43,481 nucleotides of DNA. It comes from an uncultured Eubacteriales bacterium. GTDB lineage: Bacteria > Bacillota > Clostridia > Oscillospirales > CAG-272. Positions 24,294 to 32,048 of the stretch are shown here, piece by piece (within the stretch, counting starts at the first letter, position 1; each line of letters opens with the position of its first letter). The notes under the pieces were generated by a model. The model was not told where the DNA came from. It saw nothing but the letters and a program-made list of their open reading frames with translations, and did no database searches. The position numbers were made by a program, and so were the translations under genes. Location: the NCBI GenBank assembly GCA_934503195.1, contig CAKSVM010000017.1:1-43481 (forward strand), written 5' to 3'.

Positions 24294-25289
24294 ATGAAAG
24301 CCATATTCATGACCTCCGGAATAAAGAAGATCGATGAGATCTACACCGGAGAGACACGCAAAACGCTTGAGGCGGAGCTTGAGTTCCTGCCGCCCGTGAC
24401 CGGAGCCGCCGAGCTTCCGTCCCGACCCGACCTTAAGGAGGCCGAGGTTATCTTCTCGACGTGGGGAATGCTCCCGCTGACCGCCGGGGAGATAAAGGAA
24501 TATCTTCCGAAGCTGAGAGCCGTATTCTACGGCGCGGGGAGCGTGCAGTATTTCGCGCGTCCCTTCATCGAGTCGGGCGTTGAGGTCTTCAGCGCGTGGG
24601 CGGCGAACGCGGTTCCGGTCGTCGAATTCACCGTCGCGCAGATAATCCTCGCGAACAAGGGATACTTCCAGCGTTTCCATCACATACCCGGAAAGGCGTG
24701 GGACAACCGTTCTTTCGGCGGGTATTACACCGGAAATTTCGGGAACAAGGTCGGACTGATCGGAATCGGCATGATCGGCTCGCTGGTCGCGAAGATGCTG
24801 AAGGCCTACAGGCTTGAAATCCTCGCGTTCGACCCATTCCTCCCCGACGAAAGAGCGGCCGGACTCGGCGTCACTAAGGTATCGCTCGAAACGCTCTTCT
24901 CGGAATGCACTGTCATCTCGAATCATCTGGCGAACAATCCGCAGACGGTCGGGATGCTTAATAAGAAGCTTTTTGATCTGATGAAGCCGAACGCGGTCTT
25001 CATCAACACGGGACGCGGCGCGCAGGTAGTCGAGGACGATCTGATTTCCGCGCTTGAGGCCGAGCCTGCGAGAGTCGCGCTTCTCGACGTCACGATGCCC
25101 GAGCCGCCGAAGCCGGACAGCAGATTATACACGCTTCCGAACGTTTTCCTGTCGCCCCACATCGCAGGGTCGCTCGGTGACGAGGTAGCGAGAATGGGCG
25201 ACTACATGGCCGAGGAATTCGGCCGCTGGAAGAACGGTGAAAAGACGAAGTGGGGCGTCTCACTGAAAATGCTTGAAACCATGGCCTAG
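24294..25289 (+). CDS. D-isomer-specific 2-hydroxyacid dehydrogenase
   Basis: 331 residues. The start at 24294 is chosen because AAAGGA lies 10 bases upstream; the ATG at 24285 is too close and longer readings run into the promoter. The NAD-binding motif LIGIGMIGS is at 155-163. Catalytic residues are Arg241 (NTGRGAQVVED), Glu270 (DVTMPEPP) and His289 (LSPHIAGS). Such enzymes reduce 2-oxoacids to D-2-hydroxyacids, or the reverse, with NAD(H). The stop codon abuts the first copy of a structured repeat. It is probably the first gene of a redox cluster with the isomerase, OYE, SDR and flavoprotein that follow. Confidence 0.9.
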   Translation: MKAIFMTSGIKKIDEIYTGETRKTLEAELEFLPPVTGAAELPSRPDLKEAEVIFSTWGMLPLTAGEIKEYLPKLRAVFYGAGSVQYFARPFIESGVEVFSAWAANAVPVVEFTVAQIILANKGYFQRFHHIPGKAWDNRSFGGYYTGNFGNKVGLIGIGMIGSLVAKMLKAYRLEILAFDPFLPDERAAGLGVTKVSLETLFSECTVISNHLANNPQTVGMLNKKLFDLMKPNAVFINTGRGAQVVEDDLISALEAEPARVALLDVTMPEPPKPDSRLYTLPNVFLSPHIAGSLGDEVARMGDYMAEEFGRWKNGEKTKWGVSLKMLETMA

Positions 25290-25453
25290 CTGGCAGGGTG
25301 CGACCCTGCACTCGGACGTCAGGGTCAGGTAGTGCTGAATCGATTATCGCGGTTCTGTCAGGAGGGATTCGGAGTTATCACTACGTGATCACTCCTTCAC
25401 CCGTTCGGGCTTACCGCCCTCACCTAAAGCAGAAGCTGCTTTCATGACGGTGG
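25290..25453 (+). repeat. structured repeat, copy A
   Basis: A 164-base unit starting right after the dehydrogenase stop. It holds four stem-loops: GCAGGGT-GCG-ACCCTGC; GGAGT-T-ATCAC-TAC-GTGAT-C-ACTCC; GGGC-TTACC-GCCC; AAAGCAG-AAG-CTGCTTT. Conserved linkers include TCGGACGTCAGGG, TAGTGCTGAATCGATTAT and TTCTGTCAGGAGGGATTC. About 92% identical by eye to copy C (13 differences), with two compensated pairs in the second stem. Confidence 0.9.
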
Positions 25454-25467
25454 CGGGGAAACCCTCG

Positions 25468-25585
25468 CTGGCAGGGTGCGACCCTGCACTCGGACGTCAG
25501 GGCTAGGTAGTGCTGAATCGATTATCGTGGTTCTGTCAGGAGGGATTCGGAGTTATCACTACGTGATCACTCCTTCACCCGTTCG
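25468..25585 (+). repeat. structured repeat, copy B (tandem, truncated or altered 3' part)
   Basis: It starts 178 bases after copy A and matches it over 118 bases with three differences. The third stem GGGC-TTACC-GCCC is replaced by GCC-TGC-GGC, still self-complementary; after CTCACCT the sequence departs. The remaining bases to 25698 hold only the Shine-Dalgarno region of the next gene. A and B together fill this 409-base gap. Confidence 0.88.
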
Positions 25586-25698
25586 CCTGCGGCTCACCTG
25601 CCGAGAGAACAGCGTAATGGTTTGCGCGACCTTTGCAGGTAAAGAGCTTATCCCTCACGCTTATTACTTGAATTTTCAGAAAGGAATGACAACGCAAT

Positions 25699-26481
25699 AT
25701 GTTAAAAACCGGAATAGTCTCGGTGACGTTCAGAAAGAAAACGATCGACGAGATAATCTCCCTCGCAAGGGCGAACTCGCTCGACTGCGTCGAGGTCGGC
25801 TCGGACGTTCACGCGCCGAAGGATGACCTTGAAAACTGCCGCCGGATCGCGTCTCTCGCGGCCGGAAACGGCGTCTCAATCATCTCCTACGGCTCCTACT
25901 ATACGCTCGGCGGGAATGAGTCGCCCGAGGCGGAATTTGACGGCTACATAAAGGCCGCGAAGGCACTTGGCGCGCCTAATATACGCGTTTGGGCGGGACG
26001 CTGCGGAAAGTACGGAAGCCGCTCGGTGAGCCCTGACGTCCGCGCGTCGATGGTCGGCGAGGCGAAGCTCATAGCGAAGGCCGCGAAGGACGCCGGGCTT
26101 ACGATAAGCTTTGAGTATCATCCCGGAACGCTGACAGATGAGCCTGGGTCGGCAAGGCGGCTTATCGATGAGATCGGAATGGACAACGTCTCGCTCTACT
26201 TCCAGCCCGATCAAGGGAAGGACACCGACTACAACGTCGCCGCGCTCAGAACCGTCATTGACTGTGTCTCGAATATCCACGTCTTCGCTTGGGACGCGAG
26301 GAGCGGGAGCTGTATAAGATATCCGCTCGCCGATTTCTCGGATCGCTGGAGCCGCTATCTCGACGTGATAAACGACGGCCGCGATCACGCGCTTTTAATG
26401 GAATTTGTGAAGGACGACTCGGAAAGCCAGTTCGTTTCCGACGCGAAAACTCTTAACGAATGGAGGAAACGATATGTTTAA
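25699..26481 (+). CDS. sugar phosphate isomerase/epimerase-like TIM-barrel protein
   Basis: 260 residues of the AP-endonuclease-2-like TIM barrel family (xylose isomerase-like). Recognisable strand ends: KTGIVSVTF, CVEVGSDVH, IRVWAGR, SFEYHPG, LYFQPDQGKD, IHVFAWD and LLMEFVKDD, with Glu, His, Asp and Glu placed as metal ligands. Members isomerise or epimerise sugars and cyclitols, or act as dehydratases. Shine-Dalgarno AAAGGA is 13 bases upstream, rather far. Its last 8 bases overlap the OYE gene, so the two are translationally coupled. Confidence 0.83.
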   Translation: MLKTGIVSVTFRKKTIDEIISLARANSLDCVEVGSDVHAPKDDLENCRRIASLAAGNGVSIISYGSYYTLGGNESPEAEFDGYIKAAKALGAPNIRVWAGRCGKYGSRSVSPDVRASMVGEAKLIAKAAKDAGLTISFEYHPGTLTDEPGSARRLIDEIGMDNVSLYFQPDQGKDTDYNVAALRTVIDCVSNIHVFAWDARSGSCIRYPLADFSDRWSRYLDVINDGRDHALLMEFVKDDSESQFVSDAKTLNEWRKRYV

Positions 26482-27808
26482 TTTTAATTATAAGACGCTC
26501 GACGACGTGAAGGCCGATCTCACAATGCTCGGACTTGACCTCCCGCTCTCGGAGGACACGTCGGTGCTGGCGAAGGGCTTTGACGTCAAGGGCGATAAGC
26601 TTCATTTCAAGAACTCGGTCGCGATTCACCCGATGGAGGGCTTTGACAGCGCGCCCGACGGCGGTCCGTCCGAGCTTACCGAACGCCGCTATATGAGATT
26701 CGCCGACAGCGACGCTGGGCTTTACTGGTTCGAGGCCGTCGCGATTTCAGACGAGTCGCGCTCGAATAATCGTCAGCTCTGGATAAACGACGAGAATGTC
26801 GACTCGTTCAAGCGGCTTATCGAAAAGCTTCACGAGAAGACCGGCGGCGCGCCCGTGATCTGCCAGCTGACTCATTCAGGACGCTTTTCGAGACCCGAAA
26901 ACAAGCCCGCGCCGATAATCGCGTATCACAATCCGGTGCTTAACAAGCCGTTCAATATCCCGGCCGAGCATAAGGTCGTCACCGACGAATACCTCGATTC
27001 GCTCGTCCCGCAGTACGTAAAGGCGGCGAAGCTGGCGAAGGAAGCCGGGTTTGACGGAGTCGACATCAAGGCCTGCCACAGATATCTCATGAGCGAGCTT
27101 CTCTCGGCCTATACGCGCGAGGGACGCTACGGCGGCTCGTATGAGAACCGCACAAGGCTTTACCGCGACGTTATAGTGGCGGTGAAGGCGGTGGCGGGAG
27201 ACATGGCCGTGGCGACCCGTCTGGGCGTACACGACGGAATAGGTTACCCCTACGGCTTCGGAGACGACAAGGACGATCTGACAAAATTCGATCCGACCGA
27301 GGCGATAAGGCTCATCGGGGACATTCACGCGCTTGGGGTGAATCTGATCAATGTGACGATGGGAACGCCCTACTATAATCCGCACGTCAACCGTCCCTAC
27401 TGCAAGGGCGGATACGAGCCGCCGGAGCATCCGCTTGTCGGCGTGGCGAGGATGATAAACGGCGCGGCGATCCTGCAAAAGGATTTCCCGGACATAACCT
27501 TCATCGGCACGGGATACACCTTCCTGCGGCAGTTCGCGCCCTATCTTGCGGCGGGAGCGGTCGGCGCGGGTATGATCTCGGCGGCGGGCTTCGGGCGCAT
27601 GGCGTTCGCCTACGACGGCTTCGCGAAGGATCTGATAAACGCTGAAATGAAGCCGGACAAGTGCTGTGTCACCTGCGGAAAATGCACTGAGCTTATGCGC
27701 GCCTTCACGACGACCGGATGTCCGGTCCGAGACGGAAAAATCTACGCGCCGATCTATAAATCAGCCATACTCGCAGGGTGCGACCCTGCACTCGGACGTC
27801 AGGGTTAG
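26474..27808 (+). CDS. Old Yellow Enzyme-type NADH:flavin oxidoreductase, C-terminus rebuilt by a repeat
   Basis: 444 residues, an OYE/2,4-dienoyl-CoA reductase-type TIM barrel binding FMN. Motifs: QLTHSGRFS at 131-139, AGFDGVDIKACHRYL at 191-205 (the usual IH-xAHGYL pair has Lys for the first His), and REGRYGGSYENRTRL at 215-229. A cysteine cluster CCVTCGKC with Cys416 (397-416) should hold an iron-sulphur centre as in FadH. The FAD/NAD half of long family members is absent; the separate FAD protein downstream may supply it (inference). Residues 433-444 and the TAG stop are encoded by repeat copy C, so the native end has been lost. GGAGGA precedes the ATG. Confidence 0.88.
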   Translation: MFNFNYKTLDDVKADLTMLGLDLPLSEDTSVLAKGFDVKGDKLHFKNSVAIHPMEGFDSAPDGGPSELTERRYMRFADSDAGLYWFEAVAISDESRSNNRQLWINDENVDSFKRLIEKLHEKTGGAPVICQLTHSGRFSRPENKPAPIIAYHNPVLNKPFNIPAEHKVVTDEYLDSLVPQYVKAAKLAKEAGFDGVDIKACHRYLMSELLSAYTREGRYGGSYENRTRLYRDVIVAVKAVAGDMAVATRLGVHDGIGYPYGFGDDKDDLTKFDPTEAIRLIGDIHALGVNLINVTMGTPYYNPHVNRPYCKGGYEPPEHPLVGVARMINGAAILQKDFPDITFIGTGYTFLRQFAPYLAAGAVGAGMISAAGFGRMAFAYDGFAKDLINAEMKPDKCCVTCGKCTELMRAFTTTGCPVRDGKIYAPIYKSAILAGCDPALGRQG

Positions 27809-27933
27809 GTAGTGCTGAATCGATTATCACGTTTCTGTCAGGAGGGATTCGGAGTTACCGCTGCGCGGTCACTCCTTCACCCGTTCGGGCTTATCGCCCT
27901 CACCTAAAGTAGAAGCCGCTTTCGTGACGGTGG
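27770..27933 (+). repeat. structured repeat, copy C, reading into the OYE gene end
   Basis: 164 bases, colinear with copy A. In the second stem ATCAC/GTGAT of A becomes ACCGC/GCGGT, so two base pairs change on both sides and pairing is kept; the loop is TGC instead of TAC. The fourth stem is AAAGTAG-AAG-CCGCTTT, with one wobble and one mismatch. It supplies the last 12 sense codons and the stop of the OYE reading frame. Confidence 0.9.
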
Positions 27934-27980
27934 ATATTTGATGGACACGAAACAAGCGATGTGGAAACAAACCCTACCTT

Positions 27981-28038
27981 CCAGGAAAGCCAGGAAAATT
28001 TGGTATATATATAGTATTTTCCTTTCCTGGTTTCCTGG
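27981..28038. repeat. imperfect long palindrome
   Basis: CCAGGAAAGCCAGGAAAAT (27981-27999) faces a CCTTTCCTGG-TTTCCTGG-containing arm (28016-28038) across an AT-rich loop (TTGGTATATATATAGT). The arms pair apart from small bulges. It lies between repeat copy C and the next palindrome in the 547-base non-coding gap. Confidence 0.7.
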
Positions 28039-28040
28039 CA

Positions 28041-28095
28041 GTCAACAGGGTTAAAAGGTGGTAAAAACCACCACCTTTTACCCTGACCTGTTGAC
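28041..28095. repeat. two-part long palindrome
   Basis: Outer arms GTCAACAGG (28041-28049) and CCTGTTGAC (28087-28095) are perfect complements. Inner arms GGGTTAAAAGGTGGT (28048-28062) and ACCACCTTTTACCC (28070-28083) pair with one bulged T around AAAAACC. It would fold as a long hairpin in RNA or as a cruciform. No U-tract follows, so it is not a plain terminator. Confidence 0.75.
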
Positions 28096-28098
28096 AAG

Positions 28099-28125
28099 GC
28101 GGGGAGCACCCGCGGGCGGACGTCA
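28099..28125 (+). repeat. partial structured repeat, copy E (first hairpin only)
   Basis: GCGGG-GAGCA-CCCGC followed by GGGCGGACGTCA resembles the first hairpin and linker of copy D; what follows is only loosely similar to the family. It is an inverted match (25 of 28 positions) to 28302-28329, so together the two ends bound a 231-base segment. Confidence 0.6.
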
Positions 28126-28207
28126 CGACATTTATGTAGTAAATTCTGAAGTTTCTGCCCGCGTTCGCGTCTCCTCCGTCGACTTTGTTACGGTAAATTG
28201 CGCTTGT

Positions 28208-28332
28208 CACTTTAGGCGAAGGCGTAGCCTGAGCGGGATGAGCGCGGAGCGCGAATCCCTCATGACAGAACCGAAATAAACTTTTTAGCAGAAACTAACC
28301 CTGACGTCTGCCCGCGGGGGCTTCCCCGCTGG
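28208..28332 (-). repeat. structured repeat, copy D (inverted, diverged)
   Basis: Read on the minus strand: GCGGGG-AAGC-CCCCGC, then CAGACGTCAGGGTTAG, TTCTGTCATGAGGGATTCG, GCGC-TCC-GCGC, AGGC-TAC-GCCT and CGCCTAAAGTG. The linkers match copies A-C, while each hairpin has a different but still complementary sequence. It ends 23 bases before the SDR start codon. Confidence 0.75.
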
Positions 28333-28355
28333 GTATGCCTCATGAAAGGATAACC

Positions 28356-29111
28356 ATGAAAACAGCAATAGTTACCGGAGCGTCGCGCGGAATCGGCCGC
28401 GGAATCTCTACGCTCCTAGCCTCAAAGGGCTATAAGATAATCGCGGTCGGAACCCGCGAGCCTGAGGCCGTCAGCGAATACATAAGCGAGCTTAAATCGC
28501 TGTCCCCCGAATCGGTCTATGTCGCGGCCGACATTTCAAAGCCGGAATGCCGCGAAAGAATCTTTGAGACCGCCGAAAGAGAGGGCGGCTTCGATATCCT
28601 CGTCAACAACGCCGGATGCGCTCCGCTCGTCAGACAGGATCTTCTCGAAATGACCGAGGAGAGCCTTGACCGCCTTCTCTCGATAAACCTGAAAGGCACC
28701 TTCTTCATGTGCCAGACCGCCGCGAAGTATCTCATCGACCGAAAAACCGACGTAAGCCGCATGATCATCAACATCACCTCGATCTCGGCCGAGACTTCGA
28801 GCTTAAACCGCGGCGAATACTGCATCTCAAAGGCCGGACTCTCGATGGTCACAAAGCTCTTCGCCGACAAGCTCGCCGCGTACGGAATCAACGTCTACGA
28901 GCTCCGCCCCGGAATCATTGAGACCGACATGACGGCCTGCGTCAAGGATAAGTACGAAAAGATGATCGACGGCGGACTTCTCCCGATAAAGCGGATGGGG
29001 CAGCCCGCGGACATCGCGAAGGCCGTATACGCGCTCGCCGAAGGTTACTTCGCCTACACGACCGGAAGCGTCATGAATATCGACGGCGGCTTCACGCTTT
29101 CAAGATTATGA
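28356..29111 (+). CDS. short-chain dehydrogenase/reductase (FabG-like)
   Basis: 251 residues from the ATG at 28356, preceded by GAAAGGA at five bases; the ATG at 28335 lies against the repeat and is not used. NAD(P) motif TGASRGIG at 7-14, NNAG at 84-87, catalytic Ser near 142-144, Tyr155 and Lys159 (YCISK). PGIIETDM and the C-terminal GSVMNIDGG are typical of 3-oxoacyl-ACP-reductase-like SDRs. It should oxidise or reduce an alcohol/ketone intermediate of the same pathway as the OYE and flavoprotein. Its stop overlaps the next start by 4 bases (ATGA). Confidence 0.9.
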   Translation: MKTAIVTGASRGIGRGISTLLASKGYKIIAVGTREPEAVSEYISELKSLSPESVYVAADISKPECRERIFETAEREGGFDILVNNAGCAPLVRQDLLEMTEESLDRLLSINLKGTFFMCQTAAKYLIDRKTDVSRMIINITSISAETSSLNRGEYCISKAGLSMVTKLFADKLAAYGINVYELRPGIIETDMTACVKDKYEKMIDGGLLPIKRMGQPADIAKAVYALAEGYFAYTTGSVMNIDGGFTLSRL

Positions 29112-31069
29112 TTATTTCCGAAAAGAAAATCGCGTCCGGAATGAAAAAGCTCACGGTGAACGGACGCGTTGAGAATGTCAGAGTCTATGAAGCCGGAACG
29201 ATCGTCGTCGGAAGCGGCGCGGCCGGACTCAACGCGGCCGATCTCATTGCCGCGGGCGGCGGGGAAGTCGTCATCGTCACCGAGGGACTTAAGATGGGAA
29301 CCTCGCGCAACACCGGGTCGGACAAGCAGACCTATTATAAGCTGACGCTCTCGGGTTCGACGCCCGATTCGGTTGAGGACATGGCAGAGTCGCTCTTTGA
29401 CGGCGGATGCGTCGACGGCGATCTCGCGCTCTGTGAGGCGGCCGGGAGTACCCGCGCGTTTCTGCGGCTCGTCGACCTCGGCGTTCCGTTTCCATACAAC
29501 GATTTCGGCGAGTTCGCTGGCTATCAGACCGACCACGACACCCGCACCCGCGCGACCTCCTGCGGACCGCTCACGTCAAAATACATGACCGAAGCCCTCG
29601 AACGCTCGGTTATGTCAAGGCATATCCCGATCTTCGACGGCTATCGCGTCGTGAAGCTCCTGACCTACGATTCCGGTACGTCTTCCGGTGAAAAACGCCG
29701 CGCGGCCGGACTCCTCGCGATCTGCCCCGACGACGACACGAACCGCTACGGACTCGTGCTTTTCAGAGCGAAGAATATCATCTGGGCGGCCGGGGGACCC
29801 TCGGCGATCTACGCGTCGACCGTATATCCCGAGAGTCAGACCTGCGCTCACGGCGTGCTTTTCGAGGCCGGGGCGGCCGGGGTCAACCTGACCGAGAGTC
29901 AGTACGGAATCGCGTCGGTGAAGTTCCGCTGGAATCTCTCGGGAACCTATCAGCAGGTTATCCCGAGGTACTACTCTGTCGGCGATGACGGCACAGAGCG
30001 CGAATTCCTCACCGAAACCTTCACCGACCCGAAAAAGCTCTTCACGGCGGTTTTCAGAAAGGGCTACCAGTGGCCGTTTGACCCGGTAAAGCTCGACCGC
30101 GCGTCGGGGAACGAATCGTCGTTCGTCGATATCGCGATCTTCAGGGAGCGCATTGCCGGACGGAGGGTCTTCATGGATTTCAGGCGGAACCCCTCGGCGG
30201 CGGGCGGGAATTTCGACTTCTCGCTTCTGGAGGACGAGCCGAGGAATTACCTCTCGAACTCTCGCGCGCTTCTCGGAACGCCGATCGAACGTCTCCGGAA
30301 GATGAATCCGCAGGCGATCGAACTCTACCGGAGCCACGGGATAGATCTTCAAACCGAGCCGCTTGAAATCGACATCTGCGCCCAGCACAACAACGGCGGC
30401 TTTGAGGTCGACACCGATTACATGAGCGTTTCGGTTAAGAATCTCTATATCGTCGGCGAAGCGGCGGGAGTTTTCGGAATCCACCGTCCGGGCGGAACCG
30501 CGCTGAACTCGACTCAGGTCGGAAGCCGGCGCGCGGCCGACGCGATTCTGCTTCACTGCGAGTCCGGCCTTATTGACATTCCGGAAAGCTTCACACTTCC
30601 GGAGATCTCGTCCGGCTCCGCGCTTAGTGAAATTCTCGCGAAGCGGAGGGAATACGGCGAGCGCATGAGCCGCGTCGGAGCCTTCATACGCCCGGAATCG
30701 GGGATAAGGACAGCGATAGAGGAGACGAAGGCCGAGCTTGACAATTTCGGCTCCTACTCCGCTCCGTCGCCGCGCGGACTCGTTGAGCTTCTCATAAACC
30801 GCGACATTCTGATAACACAGTACGTCTACCTCTCGGCGATCCTCGAATACATACGGGACGGCGGAAAGAGCCGCGGATCCTATCTCATCTCGGATTCTAT
30901 CCCCGACTCTCAGCCAGAGATCGACACGGAACACTCCGGCAGGGTCTGCGAAGTGACGCTTTCGGACGGCAGACCGGAATTCTCGTGGCGCGAGGTGAGA
31001 CAAATCCCGCGGCGCGACAACTGGTTTGAGAATCTTCTCACGGCCTTCAGGACGAAGAGGAACTTGTAA
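29108..31069 (+). CDS. FAD-binding flavoprotein, fumarate reductase/succinate dehydrogenase (SdhA-like) family
   Basis: 653 residues. An FAD Rossmann motif TIVVGSGAAGLNAADL is at 31-46; the SdhA/FrdA-like domain follows, with GTSRNTGSDKQTYYK near 68-82 and, near 446-480, a C-terminal FAD loop NLYIVGEAAGVFGIHR then GGTALNSTQVGSRRAAD. Family members reduce or oxidise activated C=C bonds or dehydrogenate acids. The 4-base overlap with the SDR gene shows coupling. With the FAD-less OYE upstream, this protein could act as electron partner or as a second reductase (inference). There is no signal peptide or heme motif, so it is cytoplasmic. Confidence 0.85.
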   Translation: MIISEKKIASGMKKLTVNGRVENVRVYEAGTIVVGSGAAGLNAADLIAAGGGEVVIVTEGLKMGTSRNTGSDKQTYYKLTLSGSTPDSVEDMAESLFDGGCVDGDLALCEAAGSTRAFLRLVDLGVPFPYNDFGEFAGYQTDHDTRTRATSCGPLTSKYMTEALERSVMSRHIPIFDGYRVVKLLTYDSGTSSGEKRRAAGLLAICPDDDTNRYGLVLFRAKNIIWAAGGPSAIYASTVYPESQTCAHGVLFEAGAAGVNLTESQYGIASVKFRWNLSGTYQQVIPRYYSVGDDGTEREFLTETFTDPKKLFTAVFRKGYQWPFDPVKLDRASGNESSFVDIAIFRERIAGRRVFMDFRRNPSAAGGNFDFSLLEDEPRNYLSNSRALLGTPIERLRKMNPQAIELYRSHGIDLQTEPLEIDICAQHNNGGFEVDTDYMSVSVKNLYIVGEAAGVFGIHRPGGTALNSTQVGSRRAADAILLHCESGLIDIPESFTLPEISSGSALSEILAKRREYGERMSRVGAFIRPESGIRTAIEETKAELDNFGSYSAPSPRGLVELLINRDILITQYVYLSAILEYIRDGGKSRGSYLISDSIPDSQPEIDTEHSGRVCEVTLSDGRPEFSWREVRQIPRRDNWFENLLTAFRTKRNL

Positions 31070-31106
31070 CGATATTGCCCACTTTTTGCATTATCTTGCG
31101 CTTCTC

Positions 31107-31135
31107 TTGAAAATTCCGACGGAATGTATTATAAT
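31107..31135 (+). promoter_or_regulatory. sigma-A promoter for nagB
   Basis: TTGAAA (31107-31112), 17-base spacer, TATAAT (31130-31135). It lies 30 bases upstream of the ATG and is not of the extended -10 type. Confidence 0.85.
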
Positions 31136-31165
31136 TAAGGTAGTATCTTCAGGAGGAAAAGAAAA

Positions 31166-31885
31166 ATGAAACTCATCGTTTGCAGGGATTATCAGAAAAT
31201 GTCCGAAAGAGCCGCGCTCATGGTCGCGGGAGTCGTCGCGCTCAAGCCCGACTGCACGCTCGGACTCGCCACCGGATCGACTCCGGTCGGAATGTACAAG
31301 TGCCTTGTCGATATGTATAAGGCCGGGGAACTCAACTTCTCGTCGGTAAAGACCTACAACCTCGACGAATACTATCCGATAAAGCCGACCGACCCGCAGA
31401 GCTACCGCTACTTCATGAACGAGAATCTCTTCGACCACGTCAACATCGACAAGGCGAACACTCACGTCATGAACGGCGAGGCGTCCGACCCGAAGGCCGA
31501 GTGCGAGGCCTATGACAAGGCGGTCGAGGCGGCCGGAATCGACATTCAGGTTCTCGGAATCGGACGCAACGGACACATCGGCTTCAACGAGCCGGCCGAA
31601 AAGCTTGTCGCGGCTACACATCTCACCGCGCTTACCGAGTCGACTGTAGAGGCGAACTCGCGTTTCTTCGCGTCGCCCGAGGAGGTTCCGCATCACGCGC
31701 TGACGATGGGACTCGCTCCGATCATGAAGTCGAAGCGGATCGTCATCCTCATAAGCGGCAAAGAGAAGCACGACGCGCTCGCGGCCATGCTTTCGGGTGT
31801 CATCGACACGAACGTCCCGGCTACCGTTCTCAATATGCATCCCGACGTCACGGTCATCTGCGACGAGGACGCGTATAACGGCTGA
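31166..31885 (+). CDS. nagB: glucosamine-6-phosphate deaminase
   Basis: 239 residues, normal NagB length. GLATGSTPVGMY (33-44) binds phosphate, YNLDEYY (64-70) carries the catalytic Asp67, and GIGRNGHIGFNEP (131-143) carries His137 and Glu142. The enzyme converts glucosamine 6-phosphate to fructose 6-phosphate and ammonia. AGGAGG lies nine bases before the ATG. It is monocistronic, with its own promoter and terminator; nagA is not in the window. Confidence 0.95.
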   Translation: MKLIVCRDYQKMSERAALMVAGVVALKPDCTLGLATGSTPVGMYKCLVDMYKAGELNFSSVKTYNLDEYYPIKPTDPQSYRYFMNENLFDHVNIDKANTHVMNGEASDPKAECEAYDKAVEAAGIDIQVLGIGRNGHIGFNEPAEKLVAATHLTALTESTVEANSRFFASPEEVPHHALTMGLAPIMKSKRIVILISGKEKHDALAAMLSGVIDTNVPATVLNMHPDVTVICDEDAYNG

Positions 31886-31909
31886 TTCTCTTCTGAATAA
31901 TGAAAAGCC

Positions 31910-31935
31910 CGCGCCCGGCGTACAAACCGGGCGCG
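31910..31935 (+). terminator. terminator hairpin after nagB
   Basis: CGCGCCCGG (31910-31918), loop, CCGGGCGCG (31927-31935), followed by GTTTCGCGTCTTT; the stem is strong, the U-tract is broken. Confidence 0.65.
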
Positions 31936-31985
31936 GTTTCGCGTCTTTACGCTTTGAACACGGAATTTCCGCCATCATAAAATCC

Positions 31986-32010
31986 GCCCCGCGGCTTTCT
32001 GCCGCGGGGC
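31986..32010 (-). terminator. terminator of the GH99-like lipoprotein gene
   Basis: GCCCCGCGG (31986-31994), loop of 7, CCGCGGGGC (32002-32010). Minus-strand readout continues GGATTTTAT. It may work in both directions, since the plus side has TTT. Confidence 0.75.
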
Positions 32011-32048
32011 TTTCGCACGGTTATTCTCTGTCGGATCCTATGTCAGAA

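Noticed and set aside
25290..25698. Possible CRISPR array or short coding gene in the repeat region
   Set aside because: The unit is about 164-178 bases with only two tandem copies and no spacer pattern, and the plus-strand frame at 25476 is merely read through the repeat and the start of the next gene.
29615..31003. 462-codon minus-strand frame opposite the FAD flavoprotein
   Set aside because: Arg/Val-rich shadow frame without promoter, ribosome-binding site or domain.
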